DNA of 64,000 nucleotides from Chakrabartyella piscis (GTDB lineage Bacteria; Bacillota; Clostridia; Lachnospirales; Anaerotignaceae). The stretch lies in the NCBI GenBank assembly GCA_030067835.1, contig CP092441.1:2294001-2358000 (forward strand), in the 5' to 3' direction. Position 1 is the stretch's first letter. Each line of letters starts with the position of its first letter. This document shows, one piece after another, positions 55,940 to 63,998 of the stretch. The translations under genes and the position numbers were made by a program. The notes under the pieces were generated by a model. It did not search any database. It was not told where the DNA came from and saw nothing but the letters and a program-made list of their open reading frames with translations.

Positions 55940-56074
55940 CCAATTAAACTTAATGAGACCTAATATACATGAACACATCTTAATTATGTAGGAAATGCAT
56001 TGTATACATTCCACTTTTGGCACGCATACAATGCGTACCCTACAAGATGTAAAAGCCCTTTTATCTTTAATTGG
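55940..56074. repeat. MITE-like repeat, copy B
   Basis: 135 bases between terminal inverted repeats CCAATTAAA (55940-55948) and TTTAATTGG (56066-56074), nearly identical to copy A. It ends seven bases from the 3' end of the dnaI-like gene. Confidence 0.7.
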
Positions 56075-56080
56075 AACTTG

Positions 56081-57076
56081 TCATTTGCCAAATTTCTTTT
56101 GCAAACGGATGTCCTCTCCATAAAAATGCAACAATATAAATTCTCCAAACAATCTGGAAGTAACACGATCTGAATAGCTATTCATCAATTCTTCCATGGA
56201 CAGATTTGTGGAAATGACCATGGATTTATTTGCAAGAATACGATCATTGACAATGCGAAATAGCTCTGTTGCTGTGAACACTGTAGAAAATTCAGTCCCC
56301 AAATCATCAATGATTAAGAGGTCTGCTTCCAACAATTCCTGATCCCATTCTTTGGCTTCTTCATCGTCATTATTTTTATTGAAACGTTGTTCTTCCAATT
56401 TTTTGAACAATTGTGATGAAGTCAAATACAAAACCATATTGCCCTTTTCCAGCAATTCCTTTGCCATACAATTGCACAAGAAAGTTTTACCAAGTCCTGT
56501 GCCACCCGTCAAAAGAAGGTGTTCACCCTTTGGAAACTCCTCTGTAAAGCGGATTGCACGTGCATAAATTTTTTGGGCATTCTCAAAAGGTGTTTTGGTT
56601 TCATTTTGCCACGCTTCCTTGGAATAATATCGGAAATCGAAGTGATCAAAATGTTCCATTTCAATGATTTTACGCACATTGGACTGATCATACATCTTAT
56701 CCATCAAGCGTTTTTTCAAACACAAACAACGTTCTGTGCCAATGAAACCGGTATCTTGACATGCTGCACATTCATATTCCAATTCCAAAAGTTTTGGTGA
56801 AAACTGCTTACTTGCCAACAATTCTTGGCGTTCCATTTCCAAAGCATTTTGTTCCAATCTCAACTCTGCTACAATTTCTTCTGGATTTGCACCTCTCATC
56901 AACATGCGTCTAGCCATTTTGGTACCCAACAAAGCCAAACTACGTTCAATTTCTGCCAAACGAGGTATGGAAGTGTATAGCGCTTCCTTTCTTTGACGCA
57001 ATTCACCTGCTTTTTCAGTTCGTATCATATCATATTCTCGCATCAATTCACGAAAAATTTCTGTTCTTGTCGCCAA
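56081..57076 (-). CDS. DnaI/DnaC-like helicase loader
   Basis: AAA+ ATPase that loads the replicative helicase. 331 residues from TTG 57076, seven bases after GGAGGG; the ATG two codons upstream almost touches that site. An N-terminal part with zinc-type cysteines (YECAACQDTGFIGTERCLCLKK near 107-128) precedes Walker A GGTGLGKTFLCNCMAKEL near 185 and Walker B LLIIDDLGTEF near 248. dnaD lies upstream on the same strand, a common pairing. Confidence 0.92.
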   Translation of the reverse strand: MATRTEIFRELMREYDMIRTEKAGELRQRKEALYTSIPRLAEIERSLALLGTKMARRMLMRGANPEEIVAELRLEQNALEMERQELLASKQFSPKLLELEYECAACQDTGFIGTERCLCLKKRLMDKMYDQSNVRKIIEMEHFDHFDFRYYSKEAWQNETKTPFENAQKIYARAIRFTEEFPKGEHLLLTGGTGLGKTFLCNCMAKELLEKGNMVLYLTSSQLFKKLEEQRFNKNNDDEEAKEWDQELLEADLLIIDDLGTEFSTVFTATELFRIVNDRILANKSMVISTNLSMEELMNSYSDRVTSRLFGEFILLHFYGEDIRLQKKFGK

Positions 57077-57112
57077 TTGCATTCCCTCCTTTGGTTTTTT
57101 GTGGGCACCCAC

Positions 57113-57301
57113 ATAGGGATGCCCCTACATATATTGTATGATATTCGAAATTCATGGTGATTTTTGGCGGTATATCACGGTCGATTCGTGAATCGCCCCT
57201 ACATATTTTGTATGATATTCAAATTTTGTGGTGGTGTATTACATGATTTTAAGTCGTTCACCATTCACCATTAGTCCTTAGCCAATGAACCTTGTTCACT
57301 C
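57113..57301. repeat. Repeats between dnaD and the helicase-loader gene
   Basis: GGGCACCCACATAGGGATGCC ending CCTACA (57102-57128), CGATTCGTGAATCGCCCCTAC (57181-57201) and a TTCACCATTCACCATTAGTC motif (57256-57275). Confidence 0.55.
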
Positions 57302-58309
57302 CTACCATTGGTCACGTTGTTCTCGTTGCAACTGTTCCAATTTTTTGAAATCCCATTCTCTTTGAGTGTAGTTGATGAATTTGTTCTTTGGTTTGTCTGG
57401 CTTTTGTCCCTGTGGATTTTGTTTTGCTTCTTTTTGTCCTTTTTCCAAATCTTTCTTTGCCACAAATGCTTGGTCTGCCTTTTCTACACCTACCAATCCA
57501 TGAATGCCTTTTTCATTCCATTGTTGCAAAATACGATCCGCATATGGATAGCTGACTTTGCCCGTTTGCATAACAGTACGTTCACAAGCAATTTTGATGA
57601 CTTCCACAGGCATTTTATATTCCCTAAGCCAACGTTTCATATATTCGATTTCTCCATCCACTGGAGCACGCCCGCTTTGACCAAATCCACGCATGATTTT
57701 GCCAAAACCAGAATTACGCATTTCAATATACGCTTCTGCTTGTTCCACTGTTTGGATAGATTCCTTAGCCCAATCAATTGCAACTGCTTCCATGTATCCC
57801 ATAGCTGTTTTTTGTTTGCTGACACAATAGGAAATCAAAATATCAATGACATCCACAGGCAACCCCAACCAATCATAAAAACCAAATAGGGTTTCCAAGT
57901 CATTTCTTGTAAGCAAACGACCCATACGTTGTTGTGCTCGTTGTATCATCCCTTTGACTTCTTTGTGTTGCATATACATACCAATTTCATCAGTGGTGTA
58001 TTCTGGTTTCTTTGCCCAAGCAATGCCACTGGATTCTGGTTCTGGTTTGTCTTCTGATTTCGCTTCTATCTTTGTTTCTGGCATAGGTGCTTCCACTTCA
58101 TTTGGTTGCAACATCACATCTGGATGATCTTGCCAATAGGCAAATGCACGAATGACATCGCTTTCCAAAATCCCCAAATCCTTTGCAATTTCTTCTGTGG
58201 TTGCATTTTCCTTTGCTTTGGATAACAAATAGACACACACATATAAAGGAGGTGCTTTGGTCACTTCTGTTTCTACGAACTGTTTGCTGATTTGAATGTT
58301 TTCTGACAT
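57302..58309 (-). CDS. dnaD: DnaD domain replication protein
   Basis: 335 residues. An N-terminal winged-helix part (about 1-70: APPLYVCVYLLSKAKENATT then KDLGILESDVIRAFAYWQD), an acidic linker, and one or two DnaD-type helical domains (about 110-180, 190-260, with the C-terminal motif RWLREYKMPVEVIKIACERT). Probably a primosome component that works with the downstream DnaI-like loader. Start ATG follows GGAGGAGC. Confidence 0.9.
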   Translation of the reverse strand: MSENIQISKQFVETEVTKAPPLYVCVYLLSKAKENATTEEIAKDLGILESDVIRAFAYWQDHPDVMLQPNEVEAPMPETKIEAKSEDKPEPESSGIAWAKKPEYTTDEIGMYMQHKEVKGMIQRAQQRMGRLLTRNDLETLFGFYDWLGLPVDVIDILISYCVSKQKTAMGYMEAVAIDWAKESIQTVEQAEAYIEMRNSGFGKIMRGFGQSGRAPVDGEIEYMKRWLREYKMPVEVIKIACERTVMQTGKVSYPYADRILQQWNEKGIHGLVGVEKADQAFVAKKDLEKGQKEAKQNPQGQKPDKPKNKFINYTQREWDFKKLEQLQREQRDQW

Positions 58310-58613
58310 ATTGCTCCTCCTTTCTGTTTGATAACGGCAAGAGCAGAGCCCTTGCCCTACATTTACTATATTTCTGTTATTCTGAATGCAGTGAAAAATC
58401 TAAGATCCTTGGACAATCTCAGGATGACAAACCCTTTTTGTGGTGATTCATGACAGACAGCATTTTGGTTTTCAACTATTCACTGTTCATTCTTCATCAT
58501 TCACCCTTAGTCCTTAGTCGCCTTTTTATCATATCACATTCAACATGACATGAAAAGACTGCTTATGACAATTTCGTCGAAAGCAGCCTTCTGAATATTT
58601 TTATTTGCTATAT
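58310..58613. other. Gene-free stretch with repeats and a terminator
   Basis: Holds GGCAAGAG...CTTGCCCTACA (58334-58361), a TATTCTGAATGCAGTGAAAA with GGACAATCTCAGGATGAC unit (58379-58431), a TTCACTGTTCATTC...CCTTAG motif (58478-58519) and the terminator at 58553-58591. No gene seen. Confidence 0.55.
58553..58591 (-). terminator. Terminator of the TagO/WecA-type gene
   Basis: AAGGCTGCTT and AAGCAGTCTT pair around a loop and are followed by TTC on the minus strand; the U-tract is short. Confidence 0.55.
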
Positions 58614-59654
58614 TTATTTGTGTTTGTTTCTAATATTCACATTGAAATAATAAATGATAAAGCTGAGTACAATTACTGTCAGCAATACCACCACAATTGT
58701 CCAAGAATTTTTGAAAGAGATGAAAATTGCCAAACCACCCAAACAAACGCTAATTGCATAGAGCATTAAAACTGCTTGTTTTTGTGTGAAGCCACGATCC
58801 ATCAATCTATGGTGCAAATGCCCTCTATCTGGTTGCATAATGGGCTGATTCTTTGCCATTCTACGAAGCATTGCAAAAATCGTATCAAATACAGGAAGCC
58901 CTAAGCAAAGCACACTGACACAAACTGCCAACAACGCATATCCCTTGAATACACCCAAAATACTGGTGACTGCCAAAACAAAACCAAGGAATGTAGAGCC
59001 AGTATCTCCCATGAAAATCTCTGCTGGATTGAAGTTTCTTGGCAAGAATCCCAAACAAGCACCCGCCAAAGCTGCTGTCAACACCACCGCTGTCATGCTA
59101 CCCGTCATAATACAAAGCACCATCAAGCTAAGGGCTGCAATGGAAGAAACCCCAGCTGCCAAACCATCCAAACCATCAATCAAGTTAACTGCATTGGTAA
59201 CGCCTACAATCCAAACCAAAGTAATGGGCAAACTGAACATTTGCAATGTGGCTGTAAATGGCCAAAGCACCACTCTAATTTCTGTACCTGTAAAAATCAC
59301 CACAAGCGCTGCCACAATCTGCACACACAGTTTCAACTTCGCTGGTAGATTTTTCATATCGTCTATGGCACCCAAAACAGCAATCATCATAGCCCCTACA
59401 ATGAATCCACCAAATTGCACCAGATTCATATGTGGATGAAATGGATATATAATCAAAACTGTCGCCATAAATCCCAAAACAATGGCAACACCACCCATTC
59501 TAGGCATAGGCTTTGTGTGTACACCCCTATCTTTTGGATAGTCAATGGCGCCCACTTTTATAGAAACCCATTTTGCAAAAGGCGTTGCCACCAAAGTAAT
59601 GGCAAAAGCACTTGCAAATGCGGCAATATACAATAACCAATCATGTTGTATCAA
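58614..59654 (-). CDS. Undecaprenyl-phosphate N-acetylglucosaminyl 1-phosphate transferase (TagO/WecA type)
   Basis: Membrane enzyme that starts wall polysaccharide or teichoic acid synthesis. About 346 residues with ten to eleven helices. HTKPMPRMGGVA near 48, NLIDGLDGLAAG near 160, FMGDTGSTFLGF near 215 and the HLHHRLMDRGF motif near 280 place it in the WecA/TagO group and not MraY. The start is probably TTG 59654, eight bases after AGGAG; GTG 59663 directly abuts that site. Confidence 0.9.
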   Translation of the reverse strand: MIQHDWLLYIAAFASAFAITLVATPFAKWVSIKVGAIDYPKDRGVHTKPMPRMGGVAIVLGFMATVLIIYPFHPHMNLVQFGGFIVGAMMIAVLGAIDDMKNLPAKLKLCVQIVAALVVIFTGTEIRVVLWPFTATLQMFSLPITLVWIVGVTNAVNLIDGLDGLAAGVSSIAALSLMVLCIMTGSMTAVVLTAALAGACLGFLPRNFNPAEIFMGDTGSTFLGFVLAVTSILGVFKGYALLAVCVSVLCLGLPVFDTIFAMLRRMAKNQPIMQPDRGHLHHRLMDRGFTQKQAVLMLYAISVCLGGLAIFISFKNSWTIVVVLLTVIVLSFIIYYFNVNIRNKHK

Positions 59655-59706
59655 AATGTTCACTCCTAAATAATAGCAATTTATAAATTATAATATATGA
59701 TACCTT

Positions 59707-59736
59707 CAAAAAATGGGCGAACACATAGGTTCGCCC
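59707..59736 (-). terminator. Terminator of upp built from a hairpin repeat
   Basis: GGGCGAAC-CTATGT-GTTCGCCC on the minus strand runs into ATTTTTT. The hairpin is a member of the CCCTACA repeat family, so here a repeat copy serves as an intrinsic terminator. Confidence 0.7.
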
Positions 59737-59769
59737 CTACAATACATAATAAATGATACGTGGTGCTTT

Positions 59770-60396
59770 TTATTTTGTGCCAAAGATTCTATCGCCAGCA
59801 TCGCCAAGACCAGGAACAATGTAACCATGGTCATTGAGTTGTGGATCATATGCAGCAGCATAGATATCCACATCAGGATGTGCATCTTGTACTTTTTTCA
59901 CGCCATCAGGAGCTGCCAAAATACAAAGGAAGATGATTTTTGTAGCGCCTTTTTCTTTCAAGAAACCGATAGCAGCTTCAGCTGTACCACCAGTTGCCAA
60001 CATTGGATCTGTCAAGAAAACAGTTCTTTCTTCAATGTCAGATGGCAATTTGCAGTAGTATTCTACAGGGTTCAAAGTTTCAGGATCACGGTACAAACCA
60101 ATATGACCAATTTTTGCTGTTGGCATCAAGTTCAACAAACCGTCAGTCATACCAATACCTGCACGCAAGATAGGTACAATTGCAAGTTTTGTGTCGATTA
60201 CTTTACAATCAGCAGTTGTAATAGGTGTTTCCACTTTTACATCTGTCAAAGGCAATTCTCTTGTTGCTTCGTAGCTCAAAAGCATAGCCACTTCATGAAT
60301 GATTTCACGGAATTCTTTTGCGCCTGTGTCTTTGTCACGAAGCATTGCCATTTTGCTTTGAATCATTGGATGTTCAGATACAAATAATTTGCTCAT
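59770..60396 (-). CDS. upp: Uracil phosphoribosyltransferase
   Basis: Pyrimidine salvage: uracil + PRPP to UMP. 208 residues. [19 protein letters not shown] near 73-91, [21 protein letters not shown] near 130-150 (PRPP loop) and [17 protein letters not shown] at the C-terminus. AAAAGGAG precedes the ATG. A 78-base structured element lies between it and rpiB. Confidence 0.97.
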   Translation of the reverse strand: MSKLFVSEHPMIQSKMAMLRDKDTGAKEFREIIHEVAMLLSYEATRELPLTDVKVETPITTADCKVIDTKLAIVPILRAGIGMTDGLLNLMPTAKIGHIGLYRDPETLNPVEYYCKLPSDIEERTVFLTDPMLATGGTAEAAIGFLKEKGATKIIFLCILAAPDGVKKVQDAHPDVDIYAAAYDPQLNDHGYIVPGLGDAGDRIFGTK

Positions 60397-60414
60397 AGCT
60401 TTTCTCCTTTTCTC

Positions 60415-60492
60415 GAGGTAATATCACAGGGTTCCAATTGCAAAATTTACAAACCGTAAAAATTGTGGTTCAGAGCCTTGTGGCATTGCCTC
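60415..60492. repeat. Structured intergenic element, copy 3 (short form), upp leader
   Basis: 78 bases whose ends pair over 20 positions (60415-60434 with 60473-60492) with a single mismatch. After the helix it has AATTGCAAAATTTACA, matching AATTGCAAAATTTGCA of copy 1, and before the closing arm TGGTTCAGAG, matching TGATTCAGAG of copy 2. The long inner hairpin is absent. It overlaps the last bases of rpiB and ends 19 bases before the upp start. Confidence 0.65.
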
Positions 60493-60919
60493 AGTCCTCT
60501 ATTTGGTTGACTCTATTGATATGACGTTGTCCATTGGAAAATGGTGTTTCCAAAAATGCTTTCACAATTTCCAATGCCAGTCCAACTCCCACAACCCTAG
60601 CGCCCATAGCAAGGATGTTAGCGTTGTTGTGTTCTCTTGTTGCTTTTGCAGAAAAAACATCGCCACAAAGGGCAGCACGAATGCCTTTCACCTTGTTTGC
60701 TGCAAGGGAAATGCCAATGCCTGTTCCACAAATGATAATTCCTTGATCGTGTGTACCAGCTGCAACTGCATGTGCAACTTTTTTGCCATACACAGGATAA
60801 TCCACTGCTTCTTCTGAATATGTACCCAAATTTTCATATGGGATATTGTTTTCATCTAAATATTTCATCACGTCTTTCATCAATTGATAACCACCGTGAT
60901 CACAACCCAAAGCCAACAT
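60491..60919 (-). CDS. rpiB: Ribose 5-phosphate isomerase B
   Basis: Interconverts ribose 5-phosphate and ribulose 5-phosphate, supplying PRPP for upp and others. 142 residues. LGCDHGGYQLMKDV at the N-terminus, the active-site Cys in IIICGTGIGISLAANKVKGIRAA-type sequence near 62-85, and HNNANILAMGARVVG near 98-112. Same ribosome-binding string (AAAAGGAGAAAAGCT) as upp. Confidence 0.96.
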   Translation of the reverse strand: MLALGCDHGGYQLMKDVMKYLDENNIPYENLGTYSEEAVDYPVYGKKVAHAVAAGTHDQGIIICGTGIGISLAANKVKGIRAALCGDVFSAKATREHNNANILAMGARVVGVGLALEIVKAFLETPFSNGQRHINRVNQIED

Positions 60920-60934
60920 AGCTTTTCTCCTTTT

Positions 60935-61987
60935 TCAAACGTCTAATCGTCGATATCCAGCTGCTTTTTGCAAGCGATTCATAATTGCCAGACCTTCGCC
61001 TTCTTCAGCAAATACTTCTGCATACACAAAGTCCACCTCGTAAAAATCGAATTTACGCAAGTGTTTATAGAGATTTGCACCAATCTCCTCAAAATCTTCA
61101 CGATTCCCCAAAGAAAATACATAATCTCCTTGATAAAGGGCTTTCGTTTCTTCTGTTGCCATAACACCAACGGTTTTACCTTCTTTGTGATGGTTTGCCA
61201 CCAATTCATTGATGGTTTTCACCACAGAATCTGCATCACCAGACACCATAGTCACTTCTGCTTTTGGTGAATAGTGTGTGTATTTCATGCCTGGTGCTTT
61301 TGGTTTCAAATCCTTTGTAGGTTTGGATAGGATTGCTGGATCAATTTGCACTTCACCCACAATATCTTCCATCATTTCCTTTGTGATGGCACCTGGACGC
61401 AAAATCACAGGTACTTCACCAGAAACATCTACAATGGTAGATTCCAACCCCCAATGGGATGCACCACCATCTACAATCATATCAATTTTGCCTGATAAAT
61501 CAAACTCCACATGAGAAGCCCTTGTAGGACTTGGTTTCCCAGAAGAATTGGCACTGGGTCCTGCTATTGGAAGCCCCGATGCACGTATGATTGCCAAAGC
61601 AACTGGATGTGTTGGAAAACGCACTGCCACTGTATCCAACCCCCCCGTCACAGACAAAGGCACCACATCCGCTTTTGGAAACACCATCGTCAAAGGTCCT
61701 GGCCAAAATGCTTCCATCAGTTTTTCGCCCATAGGAGGTATTTCCCTCACAATGGAACGCAACTCACTGAATTGGGAAATATGTAGAATCAAAGGGTTGT
61801 CCGATGGTCTACCCTTAGCTTCATAAATTTTTTTACAAGCATCTGTGTCCAATCCATTGCCACCCAAGCCATAAACCGTTTCTGTTGGAAAAGCAACCAA
61901 ACCACCATTTTTCAGGACTTCTGCCGCTTCCACCACCAAATCTATTTCTGGATTTTCTGGATTAATTTTGATGACTCTTGTGTTCAT
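60935..61987 (-). CDS. ywlC: L-threonylcarbamoyladenylate synthase (Sua5/YwlC)
   Basis: First step of the t6A modification at position 37 of ANN-decoding tRNAs. 350 residues: the Sua5/YrdC domain (about 15-200, with GGLVAFPTETVYGLGGNG near 25-42, KGRPSDNPLILHI near 60 and GPSANSSGKPSPT near 145) plus the C-terminal Sua5 domain. ATG 61987 begins one base after the stop of the SEC-C gene, so it is probably translated by coupling; no strong ribosome-binding site is seen. Confidence 0.95.
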   Translation of the reverse strand: MNTRVIKINPENPEIDLVVEAAEVLKNGGLVAFPTETVYGLGGNGLDTDACKKIYEAKGRPSDNPLILHISQFSELRSIVREIPPMGEKLMEAFWPGPLTMVFPKADVVPLSVTGGLDTVAVRFPTHPVALAIIRASGLPIAGPSANSSGKPSPTRASHVEFDLSGKIDMIVDGGASHWGLESTIVDVSGEVPVILRPGAITKEMMEDIVGEVQIDPAILSKPTKDLKPKAPGMKYTHYSPKAEVTMVSGDADSVVKTINELVANHHKEGKTVGVMATEETKALYQGDYVFSLGNREDFEEIGANLYKHLRKFDFYEVDFVYAEVFAEEGEGLAIMNRLQKAAGYRRLDV

Positions 61988-61988
61988 C

Positions 61989-62486
61989 TTATGCGTTGCC
62001 ACAACATTTTTTGTATTTTTTGCCACTACCACAAGGACAAGGATCGTTGCGTCCTACCTTAGCCTCTTTTACGATGGTACGAGAACTTTTTTGTTCAATC
62101 ATCAATTTTTTTCTTGTGTCTGCATCAAAGATGTTGTCCCATTCAGGAAGGTTGTACAAAGTTTCTGCTTTGTATTCCACCATTTTTTTGTACAATGCAG
62201 CGAAATCAATTTGCAAAGAAACTGCTGTTTCTTCTGTCATAGTATCCATTTCATAGAGTTCTGGCAAAACTTCGTTGATGCCATCTACAAAAGCAACGAT
62301 TTCTTCTGCTTTCATGTGGAATCTTTCTGACAATTCAGCAACTGTACCTTCCAACAATTCTACTTTTTCGCTCAAAATATATTCATAAATTTTTTGTTCC
62401 TTTGGCAAGTATTCGTTCCAAACTGTTTCTATACTACCGCCTTCTTGGGAAAAAGCTTTTTTTGTCCAATCTGTGTATAAACTCAT
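61989..62486 (-). CDS. SEC-C motif protein
   Basis: 165 residues. A helical region is followed by the C-terminal zinc motif [18 protein letters not shown] (last 20 residues), as on SecA and many small proteins. The rest is not recognised. GGAGAG precedes the ATG; it is co-transcribed with ywlC. Function unknown. Confidence 0.8.
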   Translation of the reverse strand: MSLYTDWTKKAFSQEGGSIETVWNEYLPKEQKIYEYILSEKVELLEGTVAELSERFHMKAEEIVAFVDGINEVLPELYEMDTMTEETAVSLQIDFAALYKKMVEYKAETLYNLPEWDNIFDADTRKKLMIEQKSSRTIVKEAKVGRNDPCPCGSGKKYKKCCGNA

Positions 62487-62687
62487 ATCAATTCTCTCCT
62501 TTATTCTTCTTCATCTTTGCGGAATTATCCACTCTTTGCAATGATAATATAAATTGACGAAGAATGCAACTAAAATTGAAAAATGAATGAAATTCTTATA
62601 ACTTTTTGTGATATTTCACAATGAAAATGCAAAACTATCAGTAGAAATGAAAACAAAACCAACTTCCAAGTCTACCAATAAGTTCCT

Positions 62688-62717
62688 AACATAATAATAC
62701 ATGTGCGTGTCATACTA
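62688..62717 (+). promoter_or_regulatory. Sigma-G-like promoter of the spore protein gene
   Basis: AACATA (62688-62693), 17 bases, CATACTA (62711-62717). The -10 element matches the forespore sigma-G consensus exactly; the -35 is one base off. It lies 44 bases before the start codon. The rest of 62487-62760 shows nothing else. Confidence 0.6.
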
Positions 62718-62760
62718 ATCTTGCAACACAAATTTATATGAATTTAAGGAGGAAATACAA

Positions 62761-62982
62761 ATGAGTGAATCTAGTAAATCCAGCAATAAAGTGAACGTAC
62801 CACAAGCGAAAGCAGCAATGGAACAATTCAAATATGAAGTGGCAAATGAAATTGGTGTACCTTTGAAAAAAGGATATAATGGTGACTTGACATCTGCACA
62901 AAACGGATATGTAGGTGGATATATGGTCAAAAAAATGATTGAAGCACAAGAAAAAATGATGGCTGAAAAAACACAAGGCTAA
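62761..62982 (+). CDS. ssp: Alpha/beta-type small acid-soluble spore protein
   Basis: 73-residue DNA-binding protein that protects spore DNA. NVPQAKAAMEQFKYEVANEIG near 12-32 (written in the family as the germination-protease region) and GDLTSAQNGYVGGYMVKKMIE near 42-62 are the two conserved blocks; the GPR cleavage region is the KYEVANEIGV segment. AAGGAGG before the ATG. It shows that the organism forms endospores. Confidence 0.95.
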   Translation: MSESSKSSNKVNVPQAKAAMEQFKYEVANEIGVPLKKGYNGDLTSAQNGYVGGYMVKKMIEAQEKMMAEKTQG

Positions 62983-63001
62983 TCAAGAGTAATTCTGGCA
63001 A

Positions 63002-63071
63002 ACTATGGGCACTAATCCCATAGTATAAGGAAAAGAGGGTGTGAAATTTCGGTTTCAGACTCTCTTTTTTT
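63002..63071 (+). terminator. Stem-loop and terminator after the spore protein gene
   Basis: ACTATGGG-CACTAAT-CCCATAGT (63002-63024) followed by a second hairpin TGTGAAA-TTTCGG-TTTCAGA with AGAG/CTCT arms (63034-63064) and seven T. Confidence 0.85.
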
Positions 63072-63174
63072 GTGGAGATGGACGGGTGTTTGTATGGTAA
63101 GCCAATGGAATGTCATTCCAAATGGAGTGAGGAATCTTTTCTGGATAGTAAAACGGCAGGAGCAAGCCCCCACC

Positions 63175-63627
63175 CTACAAAACATCGGTTTTCACACAAT
63201 TTAAAATTGGTTTTTCTTGTTTCTTTGCATACTTTACTGCTGTATATGCTCCACCATGGTTGCGTGTGATATAGCAGATAATAGCATCACTGGATTCTAC
63301 CATTAGACGATTGCGTTTTGTGATGGCGAAACGTTTTGGTGCAAATTCCAAACCATCGAAATACACCGTATCATCATACCAATTGGATTTGTCTATAGGG
63401 TCCTTTTTCGTAGGTAAATATGCCAATGCAAGCAGCAGTTGGATATGTGGGTATTTATTTCGAATTGGAATCATTAAATTGGTTACTTTTCTGTCAAAAT
63501 CACCATATCCGCCTACATAAAATGCAGTGATACCAAGGGTGTTGATTGCGTATTCTATGTACTCAAGTAGTTTGTCTTCTATTGTATCGGATACTTCTCT
63601 GTGTCCAAAAAAGGAACAGGTTTTCAT
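63175..63627 (-). CDS. SLOG/DUF1273-like protein
   Basis: 150 residues from ATG 63627 after AGAGGTG. The N-terminus MKTCSFFGHREV and the middle FYVGGYGDFDRKVTNLM plus the C-terminal SSDAIICYITRNHGGAYTAVKYAKK have the Rossmann-like pattern of the SLOG (YpsA/DprA-like) nucleotide-binding superfamily. Role unknown; stand-alone members act in nucleotide or stress signalling in some proposals. It is divergent from an XRE regulator with repeated TGAGGT motifs in between. Confidence 0.75.
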   Translation of the reverse strand: MKTCSFFGHREVSDTIEDKLLEYIEYAINTLGITAFYVGGYGDFDRKVTNLMIPIRNKYPHIQLLLALAYLPTKKDPIDKSNWYDDTVYFDGLEFAPKRFAITKRNRLMVESSDAIICYITRNHGGAYTAVKYAKKQEKPILNCVKTDVL

Positions 63628-63650
63628 AAAATCACCTCTCATAACTCTTT

Positions 63651-63725
63651 TGAGGTGAATTTATCATATTATTTCCAATTGGTCAACTCAAATGAGGTAA
63701 GTTTTTAACCTCAAAATGGTTAACC
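63651..63725. promoter_or_regulatory. Possible operators between the SLOG-like gene and the XRE gene
   Basis: TGAGGT at 63651-63656, an inverted pair TGAGGT (63693-63698) and ACCTCA (63708-63713), and the palindrome GGTTAACC (63718-63725). They sit where the divergent XRE protein could regulate both genes. Confidence 0.45.
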
Positions 63726-63755
63726 TTATAGTAAATCATTTATCAGGAGGTACTT

Positions 63756-63998
63756 ATGACAGTTGGAGAAGCAGTAAAACAACGACTATTGAGATTATGC
63801 GAAGGTCGTGGCATTACCATAAATAAACTAGCAACGATGAGCGGTGTTACGCAATCCACACTCAATAATATAGTGAGTGGAAGAAATAATAGCACTACCA
63901 TATCTACCATTAAAAAATTATGTGATGGCTTGGATATTACAATTATAGATTTTTTTGATGATGATTTATTTCGAACATTGGAACAAGAATTGCAATAA
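63756..63998 (+). CDS. XRE-family transcriptional regulator
   Basis: 80-residue Cro/CI-type helix-turn-helix protein. INKLATMSGVTQSTLNNIVSGR near 22-43 (written across helices two and three) and TISTIKKLCDGLDITIIDFFD near 48-68 cover the whole domain; there is no extra sensor part. AGGAGG precedes the ATG. Complete, ending at 63998. Confidence 0.92.
   Translation: MTVGEAVKQRLLRLCEGRGITINKLATMSGVTQSTLNNIVSGRNNSTTISTIKKLCDGLDITIIDFFDDDLFRTLEQELQ

Noticed and set aside
58614..59654. MraY (peptidoglycan lipid I synthase)
   Set aside because: The HLHHRLMDRGF motif and sequence around it fit the TagO/WecA branch, and no mur or division genes are adjacent.
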